Assembly: GCF_900100395.1 (NCBI RefSeq)
Contig: NZ_FNFB01000017.1
Location: forward strand, 94,763 to 158,762
Reading direction: 5' to 3'
DNA from: Nonomuraea maritima
GTDB lineage: Bacteria > Actinomycetota > Actinomycetes > Streptosporangiales > Streptosporangiaceae
DNA length: 64,000 nucleotides
The first letter of the stretch is position 1; every line of letters starts with the position of its first letter. The translations under genes and the position numbers were made by a program. Below, piece by piece: positions 1 to 8,410 of this stretch. Below the pieces are notes generated by a model. The model was not told where the DNA came from and searched no databases. It was given only the letters and a program-made list of their open reading frames with translations.

Positions 1-1030
1 CGAGCGCCGACGCGAGCAGCATGAGCGGCAGCAGTTCCACCACCCGCGCCAGCACCGCGGGATCGTCGGTGAAGACCGCCACCAGGGAGTCGCCGAGGAC
101 GAACAGCAGCCCGGCCACCACCACCGTGCCCATGACGGCGAGCAGCGCCGCGGTCCGGCTCGCGCGGCGCGCGCCCACCGCGTCGGACGCGCGGGCCACC
201 TCGGGCACCGACACCTGCGCGACGGACAGCGAGAACATCATGATCAGGCCGGTGAGCGTGGTCAGCACCGCGTGGGCGGCCGTGTCGCGCGTGCCGGAGG
301 AGCTCGCGGCGAAGGTGACGACCGCGAGCACCCCGAACTTGATCAGCACCGTCCCGGCGAGCGGGATGCTCACCCTGGCCAGCTTCGCGATCTCGCCCAC
401 CCGGGGACGCGACTGCCCGATGGGCCGCCCGATCGCGCGGCGCAGGTTGAGCGCGGCCACCCCCGCCGCCACCGAGCCGGACACGACCCAGGCGACGCCC
501 GCCCCCGCCAGCCCGAGTCGCGGCACCAGCACGGCGGTCAGCACGCCCAGCCCCACCCCGAACGCCAGGGACGGCCACAGCACGTTACGGCTGCGCCCGA
601 GCGCCACCAGGATCGTGCTCGCGCCCCCGGTCGAGGCGAAGACGAGGAGATACACCGCGAGCAACCACGGCAGCACGCCCATCTCCCGTACGACCTCGTC
701 GGGCACGCCCGCCACGCTCGCGACCAGCGGCACGCACACCACGACGAGGGCGCCGAGCGTCCCGGTGGCCAGGCTGAGCCACCGGGCGTCGCGGACGACC
801 GCCACGGCCGCCTTCGGATCGTCCCTGAAGGGCGCGACGAACGGCCCCAGCCCGCGCAGCGCGCCCTGCACCGCGGCGCTCGCCGGGTTCAGCACGGCGC
901 TCACCAGGGCGAACGCGGCGAGCGTGACGGTGTCGTGGTTGCCGAGCACCGAGGTGACGATCAGCGAGCCGACCATGCCGGCGATCATCGCGAGAAGGAG
1001 CGGCACGGAGGCCCGCAGGAGACTGATCAC
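1..1030 (-). CDS. MATE family efflux transporter (partial, 3' end outside window)
   Basis: About 343 codons are present and the gene runs off the left edge. The minus-strand translation from GTG at 1030 is strongly hydrophobic. It has the repeated helix/loop pattern of MATE (DinF/NorM-type) multidrug exporters: an early helix followed by SVLGNHDTVTLAAFALVSA, and later a GLLFVLGDSLVAVFTDDP stretch typical of the family. MATE proteins exchange Na+ or H+ for cationic drugs across the cytoplasmic membrane. The GTG was chosen because it lies just downstream of a MerR-type promoter. No good Shine-Dalgarno sequence is visible, and nearby ATG codons are out of frame. Inference: a regulator of the MerR class controls it, but no such gene is in this window. 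Confidence 0.8.
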   Translation of the reverse strand, partial: MISLLRASVPLLLAMIAGMVGSLIVTSVLGNHDTVTLAAFALVSAVLNPASAAVQGALRGLGPFVAPFRDDPKAAVAVVRDARWLSLATGTLGALVVVCVPLVASVAGVPDEVVREMGVLPWLLAVYLLVFASTGGASTILVALGRSRNVLWPSLAFGVGLGVLTAVLVPRLGLAGAGVAWVVSGSVAAGVAALNLRRAIGRPIGQSRPRVGEIAKLARVSIPLAGTVLIKFGVLAVVTFAASSSGTRDTAAHAVLTTLTGLIMMFSLSVAQVSVPEVARASDAVGARRASRTAALLAVMGTVVVAGLLFVLGDSLVAVFTDDPAVLARVVELLPLMLLASAL

Positions 1031-1062
1031 GACAGGGGTCCATCGGAGATCATGGTCCCAAC

Positions 1063-1094
1063 CTATGGCCTGGAGCGCACTCCAGGTTCCTAGA
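1063..1094 (-). promoter_or_regulatory. MerR-type operator/promoter for the MATE gene
   Basis: A perfect palindrome CCTGGAG-N4-CTCCAGG lies at 1069-1086. On the minus strand it sits between a -35-like GGAACC and a -10-like TAGGTT separated by 19 bp. This long spacer is the hallmark of promoters activated by MerR-family proteins (compare the 18-bp SoxR and TipA sites). It lies about 40-55 bp upstream of the GTG at 1030. Confidence 0.6.
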
Positions 1095-1103
1095 GTGAAC
1101 GAC

Positions 1104-2390
1104 GTGACTCCTCCGCCCCCTGAAGGGAGCGGCTTCTCGCCAAGCCGCTTCCGCAGCCTCACGAAGGGCAAGCCCTGCCCTGAGGATGTTGACCGCCGCG
1201 TTCACGTCGGCGTGCGCGGCATGCCCGCACGCCGTACAGGCGAACTCGGCCTGGGTGAGGCGGTTCTCCTTCGCCACGTGGCCGCAGCGGGCGCACGTGC
1301 GGGAGGTGTTGCGGGGGTCCACGGCGATCAGCTCTCGACCGGCGCTTTCAGCCTTGTGCGCGAGGATCCTCAGGAACACCCCCCAACCCGCATCCAGGAT
1401 CGAACGGTTGAGACCGGCCTTGGCGGCGACGTTGCGGCCAGGGGCTTCGACATTGCCGGACGCCGAACGGGTCATGTTCGCGATCCGCAGGTCCTCGCGC
1501 ACGATCACGTCGTAGGCGGCCACCAGCGCGTTCGCGCTCTTGTGCGCGTGGTCGGCGCGCTGGCGGCGGACCTTGGCGTGCAGCGCCGCGACGCGGGCCA
1601 CCGCCTTACGCCGCCGCGCCGAGCCGCGCTTCTTTTGGGCCAGGTCGCGCTGCGCGCCCGCGAGACGATCAGCAGTCGCGGCCAGGTGACGAGGGTTCGC
1701 CACCTGGTCACCGTCGGAGGTGGTGACCAGAAAGGCCACGCCCAGATCGATCCCGGCGACCACGCCGGTGGCGGGAAGCGGCTCGGCGGGCACGTCCTCG
1801 CACGACAGCACCACATACCAGCGGTTGCCTTCCCGCTTCACGCTGATCGTTTTTACCCGGCCGAGCACCGGGCGGTGCTGCTGGACGCGGACGTGCCCGA
1901 CGCCCTGCAACCGGACGTAGGACGCGGCGGGATGCTCGGGCTGGGAGTCCCACCGACAGCCGTCGCCGTCCTTCGGCCACTCCACCGTGTCGAACCAGCC
2001 ACGGCCCTTGAACCGCGGGAAGCCAGGCGTCCGTCCCGTCCTGACCCGGTCGAAGAACGCGCCGAACGCCTTGTCGAGCCGCCGCAGCGTGGCCTGCTGG
2101 GACGAGAACGACCACCGGCCCTGCCCGCCGGCGTCATCGGCACGGATGTGCTTCAACTCGGCCGACTGCTCGCCGTACCGGACGCTCACCCCCGCTTTGG
2201 CGTAGGCGGTGCGGCGATGCTCCAGCGCGGCGTTGTGATCCTCCAGGCACGCGGCGAGCGCGGCGACCTGCTTGCTGGTGGGGCGCAGCAGCTACTTGTA
2301 GGACCGGCGCACACCCACTCCCCACATTCGGCAACGAGACGGCCACGCTATCGGCCGGCACCGACAAAACCCGGAAGGACATGTGTGATG
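1104..2390 (-). mobile_element. IS200/IS605-type (IS1341-like) element carrying tnpB only
   Basis: The element consists of a tnpB-like gene, no tnpA, and a right end with the subterminal hairpin typical of this superfamily (1113-1132: eight-base arms around TGAA). The exact ends are estimates. The right end is placed just after the GTCAC that follows the hairpin, and the left end near 2370-2390, upstream of the tnpB start. IS605-type elements do not make target duplications or carry terminal inverted repeats, so the ends cannot be fixed from repeats. The element lies between the MATE promoter and the aldo/keto reductase gene. Confidence 0.65.
1113..1132. repeat. Right-end hairpin of the IS605-type element
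   Basis: CCGCCCCC-TGAA-GGGAGCGG forms a stem with one G-T type pair, immediately inside the right end. In this superfamily such hairpins are recognised by TnpA and form part of the reRNA scaffold. Confidence 0.55.
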
Positions 2391-2488
2391 CGCTTACCTG
2401 GCAGGTCAGGGCACGCTCGGGTCTTGGCGGCCCTCCCGCTCCCGCTTCATCCGTCGTCTCAAGGCGACGGTCCCCTCAGGAGGATCTA

Positions 2489-3457
2489 ATGGATTACGTG
2501 AACCTCGGGCGCAGCGGCCTTCTGGTGAGCCCGCTCTGCCTCGGCACCATGAACTTCGGCCCGCGCACCTCGGAGGAGGACTCCTTCGCGATCATGGACC
2601 GGGCCCACGAGCTGGGGCTGAACTTCTTCGACACCGCCAACGTCTACGGCGGCAAGAGGGGCGAAGGCGTCACGGAGAGCATCATCGGCCGGTGGTTCGC
2701 GAAGGGCGGCGGGCGCCGCGAGAAGACCGTCATCGCCACCAAGGTCCACAACGACATGGGCGACTGGCCCAACGAGCGCCGGCTGTCGGCCCTGCACATC
2801 CGGCGGGCCTGCGACGCCTCGCTGAAGCGGCTGCAGACCGACCACATCGACATCTACCAGGCCCACCACATCGACAGGAACACGCCGTTCGAGGAGTTCT
2901 GGGAGGCGATGGAGGTCCTGCGACAGCAGGGCAAGATCATCTACGTGGGCTCGTCCAACTTCGCCGGCTGGCACATCGCCAAGGCGCAGGAGAGCGCGGC
3001 CCGGCGCAACCTCATGGGTCTCGTGAGCGAGCAGACGCACTACAACCTGCTCACCCGGACGCCGGAACTCGAGGTGCTGCCGGCGTGCGACGACTACGGC
3101 ATCGGCGTGATCCCGTGGAGCCCGCTGGCGGGCGGCCTGCTCAGCGGCGTGCTGCGCAAGATCGACAAGGGCCGCACGGCCGCCGACGGCATGCTGGCGC
3201 AGCTCGACAAGCACCGCGACAAGATCGAGCGGTACGAGAAGTTCTGCGACGAGCTGGGCGAGCAGCCGGCGGACGTGGCCCTGGCCTGGCTGCTCAGGCA
3301 GCGGGCGGTCACCGCGCCGATCATCGGCCCGCGCACGATGGAGCAGCTCGAGGGCAGCCTGCGGGCTCTGGAGATCAACCTGGACGACGCCGCTCTGGCC
3401 CGCCTCGACGAGATCTTCCCCGGCCACCGCACCGCGCCGGAGGACTACGCCTGGTAA
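2489..3457 (+). CDS. Aldo/keto reductase
   Basis: This is a 322-residue cytoplasmic NADPH-dependent oxidoreductase of the aldo/keto reductase superfamily, with the family's usual (beta/alpha)8 length. The catalytic tetrad is visible: D and Y in FFDTANVYGG (about residues 49-56), K in VIATKVH, and H in YQAHHID. The C-terminal cofactor region PIIGPRTMEQLEGSL is also present. The start is fixed by a perfect AGGAGG at 2478-2483, five bases ahead of ATG 2489, although the frame is open further upstream. The substrate cannot be told from sequence. It stands alone, with the IS605-type element immediately upstream. A 53-bp fragment of a close paralogue occurs at 7850-7902. Confidence 0.93.
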   Translation: MDYVNLGRSGLLVSPLCLGTMNFGPRTSEEDSFAIMDRAHELGLNFFDTANVYGGKRGEGVTESIIGRWFAKGGGRREKTVIATKVHNDMGDWPNERRLSALHIRRACDASLKRLQTDHIDIYQAHHIDRNTPFEEFWEAMEVLRQQGKIIYVGSSNFAGWHIAKAQESAARRNLMGLVSEQTHYNLLTRTPELEVLPACDDYGIGVIPWSPLAGGLLSGVLRKIDKGRTAADGMLAQLDKHRDKIERYEKFCDELGEQPADVALAWLLRQRAVTAPIIGPRTMEQLEGSLRALEINLDDAALARLDEIFPGHRTAPEDYAW

Positions 3458-3463
3458 GGCGTC

Positions 3464-3547
3464 TCAGGTCAGCAGGGCCCCGATCACGACGATGACGAGG
3501 AGCAGGCCGAGCACGATCGGCAGCAGCCAGGGGCGAGGACGGTCCAC
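3464..3547 (-). CDS. Putative 27-residue single-span membrane peptide
   Basis: GTG at 3547 opens a 27-codon frame: a short charged head (DRPRPW) followed by about 20 uninterrupted hydrophobic residues (LLPIVLGLLLVIVVIGALLT) and a stop. It lies 9 bp downstream of the thpR-like gene on the same strand, so it could be co-transcribed. A GCGGAGC sequence about 13 bases upstream is only a weak ribosome site. The one-helix composition is what makes it worth listing. No homologue is recognised, and it could be chance. Confidence 0.4.
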   Translation of the reverse strand: MDRPRPWLLPIVLGLLLVIVVIGALLT

Positions 3548-3556
3548 GCCAGGAGC

Positions 3557-4126
3557 CTAGCTCCGCGCGGAAGGTGCTAGAGACCATTCGGCGAGTGACT
3601 CGTACCTCATCTCCGGCCTCGTCCTCGACGGGGTGTGGCTGCGTACAAGATGGACGGCCTCTGCCCGCCACGGCGAGCCGCTGAAATCGGTCAGCGCCTC
3701 GACCAGCGGGCGGAGGTCGGTCTCCGTCTTGGCGCGGGCCAGCGTGAGGTGCGCGTGGAAGCGCTTCTCGTCGGTCTGTACGGCCCCCGCCCGCCGTGCG
3801 CCCGCACGTACCGAGTCGGCCAGCCGCGTCACGGGGTCACCGGTGAGGCCCACCCAGAAGACGCGGGCCCGCCGCGCGGACGAGAACCCGCCGAAGCTCT
3901 GGAAGGCGAGATCGAGCGTGGAATGGCGGTGGACGGCTCGGGCCAGCCGCGTCTCCAGCTCGGGCAGCACCGACTCGGGCACCTCGCCGAAGAAACCGAG
4001 GGTGATGTGCCAGGTGGCCCGGTCGGGCCAGCGCAGGCCGGGCACCTGCCCGACGTGCGGGGCGATCGCCTGCGCGATCTCGTCCAGCACCTCGTCGGGC
4101 GGCACCAGGGCCGCGAACAACCTCAT
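3557..4126 (-). CDS. thpR: RNA 2',3'-cyclic phosphodiesterase (2'-5' RNA ligase family, ThpR)
   Basis: This 189-residue protein begins MRLFAALVPP and carries the two HxTx motifs that define the 2H phosphoesterase fold: HITL near residue 42 and HLTL near residue 130. ThpR hydrolyses 2',3'-cyclic phosphate RNA ends to 2'-phosphate and can join tRNA halves by a 2'-5' bond in vitro. The length matches the family (about 180-190). The ATG at 4126 is preceded by AGGAAG only one base away, so ribosome binding is unusually tight, but the family alignment supports this start. The 27-codon membrane peptide follows on the same strand, and the gene upstream reads in the same direction. Confidence 0.9.
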   Translation of the reverse strand: MRLFAALVPPDEVLDEIAQAIAPHVGQVPGLRWPDRATWHITLGFFGEVPESVLPELETRLARAVHRHSTLDLAFQSFGGFSSARRARVFWVGLTGDPVTRLADSVRAGARRAGAVQTDEKRFHAHLTLARAKTETDLRPLVEALTDFSGSPWRAEAVHLVRSHTPSRTRPEMRYESLAEWSLAPSARS

Positions 4127-4206
4127 ACTTCCTGATTGTGCCGCCGTCCCCGACGACGCCACCACAGGGGCCCGGCGGGGCGGACACGCCCCGCCGGGAA
4201 CATGAC

Positions 4207-5424
4207 TCATGCGACGGCGGCCGCCCGCACCCGTGAGGTGATCAGCCGCGTCAGGAGCACGGCAAGGCCCGTGCCCACCAGAACCAGCGCACCGGACAGG
4301 ACCACGCCTGCGCGCGGCCCGGCAAGGTCGGACAGCCACCCGACCAGCGGCGCGCCGAGCGGCGCCCCTCCGGTGAACACCAGGAAGTAGATCCCCATGA
4401 TCCGCCCGCGCATGACGGGCGACGTCCCCATCTGGACGCTGGCGTTGGCCGCCGTGTTCACCGTGATCAACGCGATCCCGGCGGGCACCAGCAGCGCGAG
4501 GTACGCGGGGTAGAACGGCGCCACCCCGGTCGCGATCTGGAACAGCCCGAACCCGATCGCGCCGGCGAACAGCAGCCGCCGCGTCGGCCGGGCGCGGCGC
4601 GCCGCGAGCAGTGCCCCACCGAGCGCGCCCACCGCGAACATGCTGGAGGCGAGCCCGAACGACGACGCGTCGGCCTTGAACACCTCGCGGGCCATCAGCG
4701 CGATCGACATCGAGAACGACTGCGAGAACATCGACACGAAGCCGATCAGCAGCACCGGCATGAGGAGGTCCTCACGCCCGAGCACGTACCTCAGGCCCTC
4801 GCGGAGCTGCCCCTTCGCCCTCGGCACCGGCTCTGCCGGGTTCAGCTCGGACGCGCGCATGAAGACGAGGCTGGCGATCACGGCGACGAAGCTGAGCGCG
4901 TTGAGCAGGAAGAGCGGTCCTGGACCGCCGAGCAGGTACATCAGCACACCGGCGAGCGCCGGGCCGACCACGCGGGCCAGGTTGAAGATGGAGCTGTTGA
5001 GCGCGATCGCGTTGGGCAGGTCGCCGCGCCCGACCATCTCGACGACGAACGCCTGCCGCGTCGGCACCTCCACGCAGGAGATCACGCCGAGCAGGAACGC
5101 CATCAGGTAGACGTGCCATTCCTGGGCGGTGCCGGTCATCGTCAGCACGCCGAGGGACAGGGCCAGCAGGCCCATGATCGACTGGGCGGTGATGAGGATG
5201 GGCCGCTTGGGGTAGCGGTCGGCGAGCACGCCGCCGAACATCCCGAACAGCAGCATCGGCAGGAACTGCAGCGCGGTCGTCGTGCCGAGCGCGGACGCGC
5301 TGCCGTGCGTGAGGTCGAGCACCAGCCAGTCTTGAGCGGTGCGCTGCAGCCAGGTGCCGGTGTTGGTGACGATGCCCCCGGCTGCGTACATGCGATAGTT
5401 GCGAATCCTGAGAGACCGGAACAT
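4207..5424 (-). CDS. MFS transporter (DUF894/EntS-like exporter)
   Basis: This is a 405-residue major facilitator with about twelve hydrophobic segments. It starts MFRSLRIRNYRMYAAGG, which is typical of the EntS/MFS_3 exporter group (FRSLRxRNYRxY). Loop 2-3 carries the MFS signature GGVLADRYPKRP. It exports small molecules across the cytoplasmic membrane by proton exchange, and the substrate is unknown. ATG 5424 was chosen because the longer open frame upstream overlaps the marR gene in another frame. It lies 23 bp downstream of marR on the same strand, the usual arrangement of a MarR-controlled efflux pump. Confidence 0.9.
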   Translation of the reverse strand: MFRSLRIRNYRMYAAGGIVTNTGTWLQRTAQDWLVLDLTHGSASALGTTTALQFLPMLLFGMFGGVLADRYPKRPILITAQSIMGLLALSLGVLTMTGTAQEWHVYLMAFLLGVISCVEVPTRQAFVVEMVGRGDLPNAIALNSSIFNLARVVGPALAGVLMYLLGGPGPLFLLNALSFVAVIASLVFMRASELNPAEPVPRAKGQLREGLRYVLGREDLLMPVLLIGFVSMFSQSFSMSIALMAREVFKADASSFGLASSMFAVGALGGALLAARRARPTRRLLFAGAIGFGLFQIATGVAPFYPAYLALLVPAGIALITVNTAANASVQMGTSPVMRGRIMGIYFLVFTGGAPLGAPLVGWLSDLAGPRAGVVLSGALVLVGTGLAVLLTRLITSRVRAAAVA

Positions 5425-5447
5425 CCCGGTCTTGGGTTCTTCAGGTT

Positions 5448-5900
5448 CTAGATCTTGCTGAGCTTCTCCAGGATCGGTGCCGCCTGCCTGAGGATCGCTC
5501 TCTCCTCCTGCGACAGCTCCTTCAACCGCTGCGCCAGCCAGGCTTCCTTCCGCCGCCGCTCGTCCTTCAGGAGCTTCTCGGCGTCCTCGGTCACCGAGAC
5601 GGTCACCTGGCGCCGGTCGGTCGGGTGCGGAGTGCGGGTGACCAGGCCGCGTTCCTCGAGGGCGGCGATCACGCGCGTCATCGACGGCGGCTGCACCTTC
5701 TCGAGCTCGGCCAGTTCGCCGGGGGTTATCCCGGAATGCCGATCCACTGCGGCGAGCGTCGCGAACTGCGTGGGAGTCAGCGTGTGCGCTGCCGCCTGTC
5801 GTCGTAGGCGTCGGTTCAGCCGCGCGAGTGAAACGCGCAGGGCCGAAGCGAGACCTGCGTCGCTGCGCAGGTCCATCGTGTGCTGGGTTCTGGTTAGCAT
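5448..5900 (-). CDS. MarR family transcriptional regulator
   Basis: This 150-residue winged-helix protein has the MarR core: LTPTQFATLAAVDRHSGITPGELAELEKVQPPSMTRVIAALEERGLV, then the wing TPHPTDRRQVTVSVTEDAEKLL (about residues 41-110), and a C-terminal dimerisation helix. MarR proteins are dimeric repressors released by phenolic or drug ligands. It is the first gene of a likely marR-MFS operon and has a palindrome over its own start, so autorepression is expected. The ATG at 5900 has AAGG nine bases upstream. The frame ends in LEKLSKI. Confidence 0.93.
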   Translation of the reverse strand: MLTRTQHTMDLRSDAGLASALRVSLARLNRRLRRQAAAHTLTPTQFATLAAVDRHSGITPGELAELEKVQPPSMTRVIAALEERGLVTRTPHPTDRRQVTVSVTEDAEKLLKDERRRKEAWLAQRLKELSQEERAILRQAAPILEKLSKI

Positions 5901-5924
5901 GAGTCATTACCTTTGCTAACTATA
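5893..5924 (-). promoter_or_regulatory. MarR operator and -10 box
   Basis: A perfect inverted repeat GTTAGCA-N14-TGCTAAC occupies 5893-5899 and 5914-5920, overlapping the marR start codon. Next to it on the minus strand is a TATAGT -10 box (5924-5919). The arrangement fits an autoregulated MarR gene. Confidence 0.6.
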
Positions 5925-6007
5925 GGTGAGGGCAAGATATTTCCTAGACGGCGTCTCACCCTTTGATACCCGAACGAACCTCACACTCGCGCCACAGTCC
6001 AGAGGCC

Positions 6008-6038
6008 ACCGGCCGCCGGCGCCTGGCCGGCGGCCGGT
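6008..6038 (-). terminator. Terminator of the NCS2 permease gene
   Basis: A perfect 12-bp GC-only stem (6008-6019 with 6027-6038) and a 7-nt loop lie 9 bases past the permease stop codon. There is no U-tract, as is common in high-GC actinomycetes. Confidence 0.65.
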
Positions 6039-6046
6039 CGAGAGCC

Positions 6047-7489
<1,443 letters not shown>

Positions 7490-7571
7490 GCGGCGAAGAG
7501 TGACAGTTGCGGTGAGCTGCGAAAAGTGCCAGTGATGAGATCGAGACCCTATTGGAAGCTAGTGTGGACAC

Positions 7572-7775
7572 GTGAAGCAGCAGTGGCACCCCGATCCCGA
7601 GCCGATCAAGACCAATGACCTCGCCGCCGTCGCAACAGGCACCGCCATCTGGGCCGTCGCCCTGGTCATCCTGCTGATCTTCCGCCCCGGCCACACCTGG
7701 TGGATCTGGACCTGCGTCACCGGCATAGCCTTCGGCTTCCTCGGCATGTGGCTGGTCCGCCGCCCCCGAACCTGA
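7572..7775 (+). CDS. DUF2530 small membrane protein
   Basis: This 67-residue protein starts at GTG 7572 (MKQQWHPDPEPIKTND) and has two predicted membrane spans: AAVATGTAIWAVALVILLIF and WWIWTCVTGIAFGFLGMWL. The PEPIKTND lead-in and WxWTC motif match the actinobacterial DUF2530 family, whose function is unknown. It is divergent from the purine permease. Its last ~50 bp are repeated directly after the stop codon (7724-7833), so a recombination event has touched this 3' end while leaving the reading frame complete. Confidence 0.8.
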   Translation: MKQQWHPDPEPIKTNDLAAVATGTAIWAVALVILLIFRPGHTWWIWTCVTGIAFGFLGMWLVRRPRT

Positions 7776-7833
7776 CCACATAGCCTTCCGCTTCCTCGGC
7801 ATGTGGCTGGTCCGCCGCCCCGAACCTGACCCA
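7724..7833 (+). repeat. 55-bp tandem duplication of the DUF2530 3' end
   Basis: Copy 1 (7724-7778) contains the last 17 codons and the stop of DUF2530. Copy 2 (7779-7833) follows directly and differs by one substitution (G to C at the 11th base) and one missing C. It is non-coding in context. Confidence 0.85.
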
Positions 7834-7849
7834 CTCCCCCAAGGCGAAG

Positions 7850-7902
7850 GACCGGGCCCACGAGCTCGGCGTGAACTTCTTCGACACCGCCAACGTGTAT
7901 GG
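7850..7902 (+). pseudogene. Aldo/keto reductase fragment
   Basis: These 53 bp encode DRAHELGVNFFDTANVY and match 2597-2649 of the complete aldo/keto reductase gene with about five differences. Nothing upstream or downstream continues the gene. It is therefore an isolated internal scrap of a paralogue containing the catalytic D and Y, joined to the duplicated DUF2530 end. Confidence 0.8.
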
Positions 7903-8255
7903 CCCTCGGACACACGCCTCGGCATCCACGCCAGGCACCCCGGACGCACACCACCACCGCGTCCCCCACCCACCGCCGCAAGCACCCAGCCAGCGCCATA
8001 CGGGCGCTGGTCTGGCGAGTCTCGGTTGCGGAGTACTGCCCGTGGTGCGGGGCGCTCGCGAGGTGCTGCCTGTGCGCTGGGTACTTGTCCGGTGGGCGGC
8101 GGTTCATGGAGCGCTTGCTTGTGGGAGCGGCGCGAGCCGGGCTGCTCGTCGGTGAGGGCCGCGTGGCGTGCCTAGGTTCGGCGAGCCCGCCCGCCACAAA
8201 ACCCAGCGCCCAGCGAACGCGGGGCTGCGTGAGACGAGTACCTGTTCCACCGCCG
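7903..8255. other. Gene-free stretch with no recognised content
   Basis: Several frames are open here because of the GC content, but none shows a family motif or a convincing ribosome site. One plus-strand frame contains a cysteine cluster (EYCPWCGALARCCLCAG near 8030-8080) that looks like a degraded zinc ribbon, which I cannot assign. Confidence 0.4.
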
Positions 8256-8400
8256 CCCGCCCCACCCGTTCGGGCGGGCGGGGCTGTGCGGCGGGGAGCT
8301 CTCCCAGCCCTCAGCCGCCCCTCGGGCCCGCCCCACCCGTCGAACGAGCGGGGCTGTGAAGTGGGGAGCTCTCCCCGCCCTCAGCCTCCGCGAGGGGCGG
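8256..8400. repeat. Two tandem ~71-bp units with GGGGAGCTCTCCCC core
   Basis: Unit 1 (8256-8326) and unit 2 (8327-8400) both run CCCGCCCCACCCGT... GCGGGGCTGTG... GGGGAGCTCTCCC... GCCCTCAGCC. The GGGGAG-CTCTCCCC part of unit 2 can fold into a hairpin. The pair sits immediately after the stop of the sacsin-like gene (minus strand, ends 8411), where it may serve as a terminator. Confidence 0.7.
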
Positions 8401-8410
8401 TCGTGGTGGG

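Larger units (their letters stand above)
1050..2327 (-). pseudogene. tnpB: TnpB (RNA-guided nuclease, IS605 OrfB family), interrupted by an amber codon
   Basis: Reading from ATG at 2327 gives MWGVGVRRSYK, then TAG at 2294-2292, then LLRPTSKQVAALAAC continuing in the same frame to 1050. The homologous position is normally a tyrosine codon (YKY-LRPT), so this looks like a TAC-to-TAG nonsense mutation at codon 12. The rest is intact. It has the RuvC-like residues D in GIDLG, E in VREDL and D in HADVNAA, and a four-cysteine zinc finger (CARCG...CTACG). TnpB is the ancestor of Cas12 and uses a reRNA transcribed from the element's right end. The last ~20 codons read through the right end into the MATE promoter. 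An internal start could still give a protein lacking the N-terminal ~46 residues (GTG at 2189), which would probably be defective. Confidence 0.8.

Noticed and set aside
21..2489. 822-codon plus-strand open frame across MATE, tnpB and upstream of the aldo/keto reductase
   Set aside because: It is antisense to two recognisable genes, has no family motif and Thr/Ser/Arg/Ala-rich composition typical of GC-driven open frames.
7490..7571. Purine riboswitch ahead of the NCS2 permease
   Set aside because: The leader is short and lacks the conserved purine-aptamer loops.
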